Made by a program: the position numbers and the translations under genes. Below are positions 37,001-44,393 of a stretch of 64,000 nt of DNA, in pieces. The notes under the pieces were generated by a model that saw only the letters and a list, made by a program, of their open reading frames with translations, made no database searches and was not told the DNA's origin. Source of the DNA: Planctomycetes bacterium ADurb.Bin069. GTDB lineage: Bacteria; Planctomycetota; UBA8108; UBA8890; UBA8898. Position 1 is the stretch's first letter. Each line of letters opens with the position of its first letter. The stretch lies in the NCBI GenBank assembly GCA_002070955.1, contig MWEK01000005.1, positions 18,128-82,127 on the forward strand. Reading direction: 5' to 3'.

Positions 37001-37226
37001 CGGCCGCGAGCTTCGCGAGCAGCTCGCCGGTGACGCCCGGCAGCGTCTTGAGCTCCTTGTGGAGGACGAGTTTGTGCAGATTGCCGCGGTTCAGGAGGTA
37101 GACATTGTCGGCTTCGAAGAAGATGTCGCGGTGGCGCTCCTTGCGGCCCAGCGAGAGCGTGCCGACCTTCTTCCTCTTGAGGATCTCCTCCAGGATCTGG
37201 CGCAGTTCTTCGATGATTACCGCCAT
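34068..37226 (-). CDS. DUF4388-TPR-PEGA-beta-propeller membrane protein
   Basis: 1052 residues in four parts. The N-terminus (about 1-240) is a DUF4388/PatA-N-like region (GTLSLGRKERHRDIFFEADN, VPDILRRRGLIDDAVYERLF). Tetratricopeptide repeats follow (about 255-480, for example KAVQAYTRALAIDPTYSVLR). One transmembrane helix lies near 498-520. The outer part carries a PEGA-like domain (IETAPPGAEVRIDGALRGTT, about 685-740) and a PQQ-type beta-propeller (about 760-1052, with TLDSRWHYAAPGTITAVQ). It appears to link a cytoplasmic signalling or assembly module to a periplasmic propeller. It is the last gene of a three-gene operon, four bases after the HEAT-like gene. Confidence 0.85.
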   Translation of the reverse strand: MAVIIEELRQILEEILKRKKVGTLSLGRKERHRDIFFEADNVYLLNRGNLHKLVLHKELKTLPGVTGELLAKLAAEAQTTNETVPDILRRRGLIDDAVYERLFYVQIREEMLDAILTCRGSFVFQDGHVPADLLEHEGFAAKVCLRHEEFAEALRMREEQLRAAAAILPSDAEVCLMTEKGLAARKGEHNFKFTAICDLVDGSHTVREILQIAPFYEATVRLQLAAFLEHGLIKKTALPELQGIDPAALGAEDAAAAIPRFEHAVKYAADMIVARERLAAAYQAVGRTVDAQAQLEYIGDTFAGAARPDKAVQAYTRALAIDPTYSVLREKIARLHIEEGARLEAAGDTDAAIQLFRRALEAQPGASQVYVTLADLLQKHHKLDALRSLVDEALEYARRTADWMPADALFDRLQSACGDDLQLNKTFVNMLLDRGKKEAALARMDEIAAHHLSQGEQEKAIDLYRKILRLEPNRPEAQQALKKLACKPEKSPRKPLGVRTAVLAVILIFMGYQSWSFLEFYRVVEAVENEDGTEADYERFISLHPVSLSQILARARLHAATEERSAVAHVRRTQLRKRWDEAEFAEALGDLDKARALYSDIRGNPRSPLAAKAAEKLANLGTREREAAELLALAHDKADQGSFDESYAAMRKLLSAYAGTAVVAKGAWPKFFYPLSIETAPPGAEVRIDGALRGTTPLALRVPVASKLKIDLRLKGHKPVVIENHPSEQHVVACSLSREHAWSRTLAAPVDGTVCVAGDLLLAPGREGTVRSFSAANGAELGSWHAAGATDIITGPLLCGGMIAFATNDGRLGAIGADGKLSTWTLGMLITSPVAPAGAGRLCFTTSRGKLICFSLERKTTAWEREFAFGAAPRAASAKGTVMFMGEDGVVRAYAAATGAPAWEMRADASAALAADGDTVLLAGARRVTLADAAGGGRLWEKTFPEDIAGTLLAEGELWICLKNKQLLAFTARDGKARAATTFAGAAAVWKQTPHELFVVVDGRQLTCLDRSTLDSRWHYAAPGTITAVQTIGDRVYIVIEDRILACIVPGE

Positions 37227-37230
37227 GGCT

Positions 37231-38235
37231 TCACCTGTCCGGAGCCGCGGGCGCGGCGAACGGCGCCGGCGGGCGCGCCGAGGCGGCGGAGATCACGGCC
37301 CGCATGCGCTGCGCGCGCATCGGGTCGCGGACGCGCGGCAGCGCCGCCGGCATGGTCAGGCCCGCCGCGCGCATGGCCGCCAAGGCGTGGACGGCCGTCT
37401 TCTCGGCGGCGAGGGCGGAAGCAAGGAGCGCGTGCGCCTCGGGGACGGCGCACGGCGCCACGGCGTGCAGGATGCGCGTCTTGACGTCGAGGGGCGCATC
37501 ACCGTACACGGCCGCGAGTTCCCGCACGGCTTGGGGCGTCGCGAGCTTCGGGAACGCCCGCACGGCGCCTTCCGCCGCGGCATCGTTCGCGGCGGCGACC
37601 AGCCGGCGGATGACGACGGGGACCGCGGGCGCGTAGCGCGTTGCGCCGAAGAGCGCGAGGTACGCCGCCGCAAGCTCGGCGTCCGGCTCTCTTTCGGCGA
37701 GAGGGACGAGGGCAGCGAGCGTCTCTGCGTCGGGGCGCGGCGCGATTCCGCCGGAGAGCTGGCGGAAGGCCTGGCGCCGGACCCTTGCATCGGGCTGGGC
37801 GCCTTCGTCAAGGAGTCCGAGCAGCGCGTCGTGTCCGGGATCGCTCCGAAGGACGCGCAGCGCGGCGCAGAGCGCATCGGATGCCGGCAGCGCGCCGGCC
37901 AAGAGATAGTCGCCGGCCTCAAGGCCGAGATAAACGCGCTGAGCCTCTCCGAGCTCCGCGACTCCAATGACGAGATCTTCGCCCTCCAGGCGATCGCCGC
38001 CGGCGGAGCGCGCGTAGAAAAAAACGAAGGATGGCGCGCATTCGCCCCAGAGCGTCTCGCCAACCTCGGCGCGGGCGCGGATGCCCGCCACCGCCCCGGT
38101 CTCGTGATCCGTGCGCTCGACGATGCGCGCGCGCACGGCGCACTGGCTCTGCTCCACCAGCTCGGCGGCGTCGTGGCCGCGCATCGCCGCTAAGGATGGG
38201 AGCGCGAGGGGCAGCGCGAGGACCAAGGCCGTCAT
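37231..38235 (-). CDS. Exported HEAT-like repeat protein
   Basis: 334 residues. A short signal peptide (ALVLALPLALPSLAAM) precedes a domain of about 110 residues with ARAEVGETLWGECAPSFVFF and LVIGVAELGEAQRVYLGLEAG, which resembles the exported N-domains of planctomycete HEAT proteins. Alpha-helical HEAT-like repeats then run to the C-terminus (ARVRRQAFRQLSGG, PAVPVVIRRLVAAANDAAAE, ARILHAVAPCAVPEAHALL-like units). It is probably a periplasmic scaffold. It overlaps the upstream lipoprotein gene (ATGA). Confidence 0.78.
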   Translation of the reverse strand: MTALVLALPLALPSLAAMRGHDAAELVEQSQCAVRARIVERTDHETGAVAGIRARAEVGETLWGECAPSFVFFYARSAGGDRLEGEDLVIGVAELGEAQRVYLGLEAGDYLLAGALPASDALCAALRVLRSDPGHDALLGLLDEGAQPDARVRRQAFRQLSGGIAPRPDAETLAALVPLAEREPDAELAAAYLALFGATRYAPAVPVVIRRLVAAANDAAAEGAVRAFPKLATPQAVRELAAVYGDAPLDVKTRILHAVAPCAVPEAHALLASALAAEKTAVHALAAMRAAGLTMPAALPRVRDPMRAQRMRAVISAASARPPAPFAAPAAPDR

Positions 38236-40301
38236 CGCTTCACCAGCACTTTCTCCAGCAAGTAGGCCATGGCGAGGGGGTTGAAGGCGAGGGCTTGCCA
38301 GTCCGTATGCTGCGTCACGTGGAAATCCATGGCCGACTCCATTAGGTTGTTGCCGGGCGTGTCCAGGTGGTACGGGTCGGTGTAGGCGCCCGCGAACTCG
38401 GCGTTCTTCTCGCCGCCGAAAAGCCCGAAGGGCGGCGGCCCGTTCGCGATCAGCCCCACGCTGTGGCCGATTTCGTGAGCGGCGATCGCGGCAAGCGCGC
38501 GGGCGAGCCCCCGGGCGGCGCGGACAATGGCGTCGTAGCGAGCTTCCTCGTCCGGGGTGTTGGCGCCGTCTCCGGGGACGAACTCGTCGCTCAGCACGCG
38601 GGCATCCTCCGGCGCCGTCCCCACCGGCTGTCCGCGCCCCGGAATGAAGGGGTCGAAGAGGTTCCTGAAGACGGCGCTCCAGTTGATGTAGAAGCGGATC
38701 AGGTTCGTGCTGAAGATGCCCAGACTGGCGGCGGCGTTGTGCTCGCGGCGGGCGTTGCCGCGATCGAAATACGCGCGTCCGAGGGTATAGACTCCTCCGG
38801 GGTCGGATCCGCCTATTCCGATGACGCTGGTGGCGCCGGAGACAGCGAGGGTGAACTCGATGGCGACGGGGGCGCCGGGGAGGACGCCGTCATCGGGCCG
38901 CGTGTAGAACCCGCGGAGCTCGGCGACCAACTGCTCCTTGACGAGCGCGGCGACGCGGATCCCTTCCGCGGCGTGGCCCGCGTCGTACAGGCCTAGGAGC
39001 GCGAGGTCATCGAGGAAGTCGGGCGTGCCGTTGGCCGCGAATGTCGGCGTGATGACCACATGTCCGCCGATGCGGTCTACCGCCATGGTCCAGTTGTCGC
39101 GCGCCAGATCGATTCCCCACACGTCTCGCGCCGCGAAGGGATGAAAGGCTTCGCCGCGGGACTCGATGGTGAATTCGTAGGCGCATTCCTCTGAACGATT
39201 GCCGAGCCGGTCGGCGATCGTCGCGCGCACGGTGACGCGGCCCCAGGGGAAGGCCAGGCGCTCCGGGATCGTGAGGGCCGCCTCCTCCTCCCCGGCGAGG
39301 AACCGCGGGCCGAGGTCGGCGCCGGCCGGGATCCCGCCCGCGGGGCCGAGGGAACGGTCGGCCGTCACGCACAGCGAGGACGGGTCGATGGCTCCGCCGT
39401 TCTCGTGAGGCGCGAAGAAGACCTGCAGCGTGAAGCCGTGAGCCGGCAGGAACAGCCGGAAGGACTCCTGCTCGCCGGCGAGGTTGGTGAAAGGAACGCT
39501 GCCGTTCATGGCGAGAGGCACGCCCTCGACCGTGATGCCTGTGACGCGCGGGCGGAAGGTGACCAGATCGAAGGGCGCGGACACCCCCGTGCTCTCCGAG
39601 GTTGCGTCGCGGGCGAGCGCTCTGACTAGAACGCCCTCGAACTCCCCTTCTCCGAGGACGGCGAGCGCGTCCCAGCGCATCCGCACGGTCGTGCCCTCGG
39701 GCGCGAGCCTGATGGGGCCCTGGATGCCGGCGGGCGCGAACGTACGGCCGCCGTCTAGGCTGTACGCCGCGAAGAGCATGACGGTGTCGCCCTCGGGATC
39801 CGCGCCGTCGATCTCGATGTCCACCGGGCTGCCCGCCGGCAACGCGGCCGGAGCCACCCGAGTGACGGAAGGCGGCCAGTTGGCGCCGTAGGCAAAAGGT
39901 TCGGATATCGCCGGGGTCCCCACCGTTTCCGTTTCGACGCCGCGCGGGGTCACGCGAACGACCAGGTCGCCCTGCGGCGCCGCGCCGATGTCTTCGGCGG
40001 CGTGCCAGGTCATCCGTCCGGACTCCGCGCCCTCGTCGAGGATGACCTGGTTTTCGGAGGATGCGCTGGCATGAAAGGTCAAGCCGCGGTCCTCGGAGTA
40101 CTCGAGGGTGACGCGAACGGCTTCGGGCACCGGGATCACGCGGAAATGGATCGTAAACGCATCGGCGCCGCAGGGCTCGACGACGACACCGTGGAGCGAC
40201 GCGGCCGGCGCGGGCGCAACGCCGCCGCCGCCGCCGCCTCCTCCGCCGCCGCACCCCGCCGTGAGCAGGCAGAGCGCCGCCACGCGCAGTGCGCGCCGCA
40301 A
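38232..40301 (-). CDS. Lipoprotein with zincin-type metallopeptidase motif
   Basis: About 689 residues. The best start is the TTG at 40301, because GGGAG is six bases upstream and the signal RRALRVAALCLLTAGC then begins cleanly; a TTG at 40340 would add 13 residues. The lipobox Cys is followed by a run of ten Gly. Several Ig-like/FN3-like beta domains follow. The C-terminal part has AIAAHEIGHSVGLIANG (the HExxHxxGxx type of zinc site, about residue 607), then NNLMESAMDF, reminiscent of the M10/M57 Met-turn. The substrate is unknown. It is the first gene of the operon with the HEAT-like and propeller genes. Confidence 0.82.
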   Translation of the reverse strand: MRRALRVAALCLLTAGCGGGGGGGGGGVAPAPAASLHGVVVEPCGADAFTIHFRVIPVPEAVRVTLEYSEDRGLTFHASASSENQVILDEGAESGRMTWHAAEDIGAAPQGDLVVRVTPRGVETETVGTPAISEPFAYGANWPPSVTRVAPAALPAGSPVDIEIDGADPEGDTVMLFAAYSLDGGRTFAPAGIQGPIRLAPEGTTVRMRWDALAVLGEGEFEGVLVRALARDATSESTGVSAPFDLVTFRPRVTGITVEGVPLAMNGSVPFTNLAGEQESFRLFLPAHGFTLQVFFAPHENGGAIDPSSLCVTADRSLGPAGGIPAGADLGPRFLAGEEEAALTIPERLAFPWGRVTVRATIADRLGNRSEECAYEFTIESRGEAFHPFAARDVWGIDLARDNWTMAVDRIGGHVVITPTFAANGTPDFLDDLALLGLYDAGHAAEGIRVAALVKEQLVAELRGFYTRPDDGVLPGAPVAIEFTLAVSGATSVIGIGGSDPGGVYTLGRAYFDRGNARREHNAAASLGIFSTNLIRFYINWSAVFRNLFDPFIPGRGQPVGTAPEDARVLSDEFVPGDGANTPDEEARYDAIVRAARGLARALAAIAAHEIGHSVGLIANGPPPFGLFGGEKNAEFAGAYTDPYHLDTPGNNLMESAMDFHVTQHTDWQALAFNPLAMAYLLEKVLVKR

Positions 40302-40508
40302 CCTTGAGCTCCCAGTATCAGTGACTGCGAACCGCACCAACGATGATTCCCCCGGAGCCCGTGACAGGCTCGTTCGTGTCCACAGAAAGATAAGCCGGGC
40401 TCGGAGCGTGTCAACCGCGGCGGGAGGCGCGCGCTTCTGCCGGGCGCGTCCCTGATGTACAATTGCCTGCGGCGGCGGCCTTGCCGCTTGTCTTATCGGA
40501 GGTTCGCC

Positions 40509-41861
40509 ATGAGCACGCTGCGCCGCATGTGGGTGCCGTTCTTGTGCGCCGCGGTGCTATGGGCTGGTTTCTCGGAATCTGAGAAGGCCCTCAAGAAGGC
40601 GCTCGCCGCCAAGGACGCGGGGGGCGTGATCGCCGCGAGCGAGCAACTCCTGGCCCTTGGGACTCCCGAGTCCGTCAAGGCGGTGATCCGGTACGGGTTG
40701 GCCTGTGACAACTACAAGGTGGAGCGGGCCATCGCCGGTAAGCTCGCCGGGCTGCCCATCCCGCTTCGTACGGTCGTCCACGAGTCGGCGCGTGCGATCG
40801 ACCAGCACCCGATCCGCGTGATTCTCGCGGCGGTGCTGGCTTCCTACGACGATCCCGCCTCCTTTGCCGCCTTGGGAGCCATGGTGAAGGACCCGGTGCC
40901 GTCGGTGGCGCTGGCGGCGACGTCGCATCTGGTCAAGGGCGCCCTCGCCACGGGGGACATGCGTGCGATCGATGCCCTGGTCGAAGGCTTGGCGCGCCAC
41001 GAGAAGTTCGAGCAGAGCGCGGTGGTGGCGGCGGACATCCGCCAAGGCCTGTACGCCCTCACCGGCGAGGAGTTCGAGGATGCGGCGGAGTGGAAAAAGT
41101 GGTGGGAGCCCCGGCGGCACACGTTCAAGCCCGCCGATGTCAAGAGCAACCAGGAACGCCCGCGCCGGACCGTGGTGCGGGCGCGCTCGTTCTTCGGCCA
41201 CGAGATCGTGTCGAAGCGCATTCTCTTCATCCTGGACATGTCGGGCAGCATGATGTTGAAGGATTTTCCCTCGGGCGCGGGCGGCGCGCAGGAGGAGGGC
41301 GGGCCCAAGGGCCGCACGGTCGTGCGGACCAAGCCGAAGGAGAAGAGCCCGTCGGAGAAGGAGGCGGAGCAGAAGGCGCTGGCGCGCAAGCGCGAGGACC
41401 TGCCCCTGGAACGGCAGCGGCTCCGCCGCACGCAAATCGAGCTCAAGAAGACCATCGACAGCTTGACGCCTGACACCCGCTTCACCGTCATGGCGTTCAA
41501 CCACGAGATCAAGATGCTCTCGGAGGCCCCGCAGTACGCGAACAACGCCTTCAAGACCAAGGCCAAGAGCTTCGTCGACGGCTTCAAGCCCGAGGGCGAG
41601 ACTTGGACCGACACGGCGTTGGAGAAGGCGTTCGAGCTCAAGGGGCAGATCGACACGATCTATCTGCTGTCCGACGGGGCGCCGCAGCGTACAGGCGCCA
41701 TGCTGCCCACCGACGAAATCGAGCAGGCGGTGAGGGAGAAGAACCGTTTTCTCAAGATCAAGATTTATACGGTCGGGTTCCAGCAGGGCGGGGCCAGGAT
41801 GCACGCGTTTCTGGGGGCGCTGGCCCGGGACAACGGGGGAACGTACAAGCGGCTGGACTGA
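40509..41861 (+). CDS. VWA-domain protein with N-terminal helical repeats
   Basis: 450 residues from the ATG at 40509 (GGAGG upstream). A signal-like N-terminus (RRMWVPFLCAAVLWAGF) leads to a helical HEAT-like region (about 20-210) that contains a DYKWW-like segment (WKKWWEPRRHTF). A von Willebrand factor A domain follows, with MIDAS ILFILDMSGSM (Asp-x-Ser-x-Ser) and the conserved Thr in TWTDTALEKAF; the Asp motif is LLSDGAPQRTG. The VWA is interrupted by a charged Lys/Glu/Arg insertion of about 80 residues just after the MIDAS strand. It probably binds divalent metal and partner proteins in the periplasm. Confidence 0.88.
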   Translation: MSTLRRMWVPFLCAAVLWAGFSESEKALKKALAAKDAGGVIAASEQLLALGTPESVKAVIRYGLACDNYKVERAIAGKLAGLPIPLRTVVHESARAIDQHPIRVILAAVLASYDDPASFAALGAMVKDPVPSVALAATSHLVKGALATGDMRAIDALVEGLARHEKFEQSAVVAADIRQGLYALTGEEFEDAAEWKKWWEPRRHTFKPADVKSNQERPRRTVVRARSFFGHEIVSKRILFILDMSGSMMLKDFPSGAGGAQEEGGPKGRTVVRTKPKEKSPSEKEAEQKALARKREDLPLERQRLRRTQIELKKTIDSLTPDTRFTVMAFNHEIKMLSEAPQYANNAFKTKAKSFVDGFKPEGETWTDTALEKAFELKGQIDTIYLLSDGAPQRTGAMLPTDEIEQAVREKNRFLKIKIYTVGFQQGGARMHAFLGALARDNGGTYKRLD

Positions 41862-41873
41862 CGGCGGCGCCTC

Positions 41874-43208
41874 TCAGGGCGCGCTCCCCAGCAGCCAATA
41901 CACGATCCGCGAGGAAAGGAAGAAAATGCCCGCCGCGGCGGCGACTTCCACGATCGCCGCCGCGGCGCGCCGCGGCGCCGAAGGGCGGGGCGCCGGTTTG
42001 GCGGCGGAAGGGCGGCGCGGCTCCGGGCGCGCGTTCGGCGCGCTCTCGCGCCCGGCGCGGGGGATGGCCGGCGCGCTTTCCCGGGGGGCATCGCTCCTGG
42101 CGGGAACGGGCACCCGGGCGGGGAACTGAATCGCGGGCCATTCCTTGGCGACCGCGGCGATCTCGGGGCGTCCGGAGGGGGTCTCGGACAGCAGGGCCGC
42201 GACGAGCTGCGCCGCGCGCGGGGGGATTTGGGGCGACAGTTCGCGCGCGCCGGGCGGCGGCTGCGCGAGGGCCTGTAGGAAATCGGCTCGAGTGCGGCCT
42301 TCCCGCGGCGTGCGGCCGACCAGGGCGTGGAAGATCAAGACGCCCAAGCGGTACAGCTCCGCCGGCGGTCCCGGAGGCGCGCCGGCCAGCTCCTCGGGGG
42401 CCGCGTAAGGCAGATACGCCGGAACGACGGTGTGGAGGCGCCGCCTGACCAGGTGGAGGTCGAGCGCCGCCGGCACGCGGAAGAGCAGGCGCCCTTCCTG
42501 GTCGGCCATGAGCCGGTCCAGCCCCAGCGGGACTCCCGCGCCGCGCTCGGACCAACGGTCCAGCATGGCGAGGACCTCGCCGATCCGCTCGCCGCGTTCC
42601 TTGAGCGTGAGGCCCTCCCACACCAACGGCGCGTGGGACGTGAAGCGGCGCGCCACCAGCAGGCGGTCCTCGATCTCGACGAGGTCGAACACGGGCACGA
42701 TCCGGGGGTCGCTCGCCGCGGCGATGCGCCGGAGCAGGCTGCGGAGAAGTTCGAGCAGCTCCTCGTCGGCGGTGAGGCTATCGCGGATGACCTCCAGTTC
42801 CACCTCGCGCTCGAGGATTTTCTGGCGCGCGCGGTACCGCCACGACACGGCGTCGACGTCCAGAAGCTCGCCGATCTCCCAGGCCCCGATCAAACGCCCG
42901 GGCGCAAGGAGTTCCTCGGGCCTGAAGAGGTGAAAGGAGCACTGGCCGATGGAGAAGGCCTCGCCCAGAGTCAGGAGCCGCTCCTTGATGCGTTCGCCGT
43001 GAACGAAGGTGCCGTTGGCGCTGCCCTCGTCCGTCAGAAGGCAGCCGTGCTCGCCGGCCAGCAGGCGGGCGTGGCGCCGCGAGGCCAGGGCGTCGGTGAT
43101 CTGGATCTGCGCCTCGGCGCCGCGGCCGATGGTGCGCGCGTCCTTCTCGAGCGCGACGATCCGGCCCTTGCCGGAGCCCTCGGTCTGGAGCAGCGCCCAT
43201 TTTCCCAT
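41874..43208 (-). CDS. FHA domain-pseudokinase protein with C-terminal membrane anchor
   Basis: 444 residues from the ATG at 43208. The FHA domain (about 20-95) has RTIGRGAEAQIQI, SRRHARL and GSANGTFVHG, the phosphothreonine-binding set. The next ~270 residues follow a protein-kinase layout (hinge-like EIEDRLLVARRF, C-lobe YLPYAAPEELAG and ELYRLGVLIFHALVGRTP). It has no HRD or DFG motif and no clear VAIK lysine, so it is a predicted pseudokinase. A Pro/Arg/Ala-rich linker leads to a C-terminal hydrophobic helix. It may read phosphorylation by a partner such as the kinase at 44394. Confidence 0.82.
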   Translation of the reverse strand: MGKWALLQTEGSGKGRIVALEKDARTIGRGAEAQIQITDALASRRHARLLAGEHGCLLTDEGSANGTFVHGERIKERLLTLGEAFSIGQCSFHLFRPEELLAPGRLIGAWEIGELLDVDAVSWRYRARQKILEREVELEVIRDSLTADEELLELLRSLLRRIAAASDPRIVPVFDLVEIEDRLLVARRFTSHAPLVWEGLTLKERGERIGEVLAMLDRWSERGAGVPLGLDRLMADQEGRLLFRVPAALDLHLVRRRLHTVVPAYLPYAAPEELAGAPPGPPAELYRLGVLIFHALVGRTPREGRTRADFLQALAQPPPGARELSPQIPPRAAQLVAALLSETPSGRPEIAAVAKEWPAIQFPARVPVPARSDAPRESAPAIPRAGRESAPNARPEPRRPSAAKPAPRPSAPRRAAAAIVEVAAAAGIFFLSSRIVYWLLGSAP

Positions 43209-43366
43209 ACGTGAGAGAATACCGCACCTGCGGGGCGTTGTCACCGCCGCGGGGTGGACGCCGGCGCCGGCGGTCAAAGGCGCGCGCGGGCGGCTCCCGC
43301 GATTGCGCCGGCCGTCCCGCATGTGGTATACCGGTACATGATGAAGACGCACAGGAGAACCAGGCC

Positions 43367-43759
43367 GTGACCCCGAAGGCCGCGGATGCCGCGCGCAGCG
43401 CCCTCGCGGAGGCGAGGGAGCGGGCCCTCGCCTGCGCGCGGGTCCTCAGCGACGCGCGCTTCCGGGACATCAGCGTCGTGCAGGTGGGCGCCGTGCTGCA
43501 GGTCGTCGATTACTTCGTCATCGGCACGGGCGGCGCGCCGCGCCAGCTCAAGAGCGCGGCGGATGCGCTCGAGGAGCGGCTCGGCGTCACCGGCGGCCGC
43601 GTGTTGGGCAAGGAGGGCTACGGCGAGGGCCGGTGGGTGCTCCTTGACTGCGGCGACGTGGTCGTGCACCTCATGCTGGAGGAGGCGCGGGGCTATTACG
43701 ACTTGGACAACCTCTGGGGCGACTGCCCCCGCGTCGCCTGGGCCGCGGAGAGTTCGTGA
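43367..43759 (+). CDS. rsfS: Ribosomal silencing factor RsfS
   Basis: 130 residues from the GTG at 43367. The family core is clear: DISVVQVGAVLQVVDYFVIG, GYGEGRWVLLDCGDVVVHLM and EARGYYDLDNLWGDCP. RsfS binds L14 and blocks subunit joining when nutrients are short. The stop overlaps the GTG start of tsaE. A weak promoter (TTGCGC at 43303, TATACC at 43327) lies upstream. Confidence 0.95.
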   Translation: MTPKAADAARSALAEARERALACARVLSDARFRDISVVQVGAVLQVVDYFVIGTGGAPRQLKSAADALEERLGVTGGRVLGKEGYGEGRWVLLDCGDVVVHLMLEEARGYYDLDNLWGDCPRVAWAAESS

Positions 43760-44265
43760 GCGCGCCGCTGGAGGTCGAACTCGACTTCCCCAGCGAGGAC
43801 GCGCTCCGGGGGTTTGCCGAGGAGGTCGGGGAACGCCTGGGCGGCGGCGAGGTGCTGGCGCTGTCAGGTCCGCTCGGGGCCGGCAAGACGGTGTTCGCCC
43901 AAAGCCTTGCGCGCGGGGCCGGAGTGCCCGCCGCGACGCCCGTCACGAGCCCGACCTTCGTTTTGCACCGGCGCTACGCGGGCCGGATCGCGATCGAGCA
44001 CCTGGATGCGTACCGGCTGCGGTCCGCCCGCGACCTGGAGGCGTTGGGGATCGGCGAGCTGATCGAAGGGGGCGGCGCGACCGTGATCGAGTGGGCCGAC
44101 CGCGTCGCGGAGATCCTGCCCGCTCACACGGTGTGGATCGAACTGGATGTTACGGGACCGTGCTCGCGGCGCCTGCGCGCGCGCATTCCGGACGGCGATC
44201 GCCCGCCCGCCCTCGCGCGCCTGCGGGCCCTTTGCGTCCGGCATGGGGCCTGCCCCGCGCCGTAG
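43756..44265 (+). CDS. tsaE: tRNA threonylcarbamoyladenosine biosynthesis ATPase TsaE
   Basis: 169 residues. Walker A GPLGAGKT (38-45), switch-like TSPTFVL, and HLDAYRL identify TsaE. It works with TsaB and TsaD to place t6A at position 37 of ANN-decoding tRNAs. GTG start, overlapping the rsfS stop. The last 25 residues are a basic tail without a recognised motif. Confidence 0.95.
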   Translation: MSAPLEVELDFPSEDALRGFAEEVGERLGGGEVLALSGPLGAGKTVFAQSLARGAGVPAATPVTSPTFVLHRRYAGRIAIEHLDAYRLRSARDLEALGIGELIEGGGATVIEWADRVAEILPAHTVWIELDVTGPCSRRLRARIPDGDRPPALARLRALCVRHGACPAP

Positions 44266-44393
44266 CGCGCCCCGGGGAGCGTTTCCCTGGCCTCCGATGC
44301 GTCCATTGCCGATACTTGTACTGAGGAATGTCGCCGGCGGGCGCGGGCCCTGTCCGGCGCGCAGCCGCGGAGCGCCTACGACGTGGACAGTGC

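Noticed and set aside
40236..40262. Simple-sequence repeat as a phase-variation tract
   Set aside because: The (GCC)n-like tract codes for a Gly linker just after a lipobox Cys and changes in steps of three, so it would not shift the frame.
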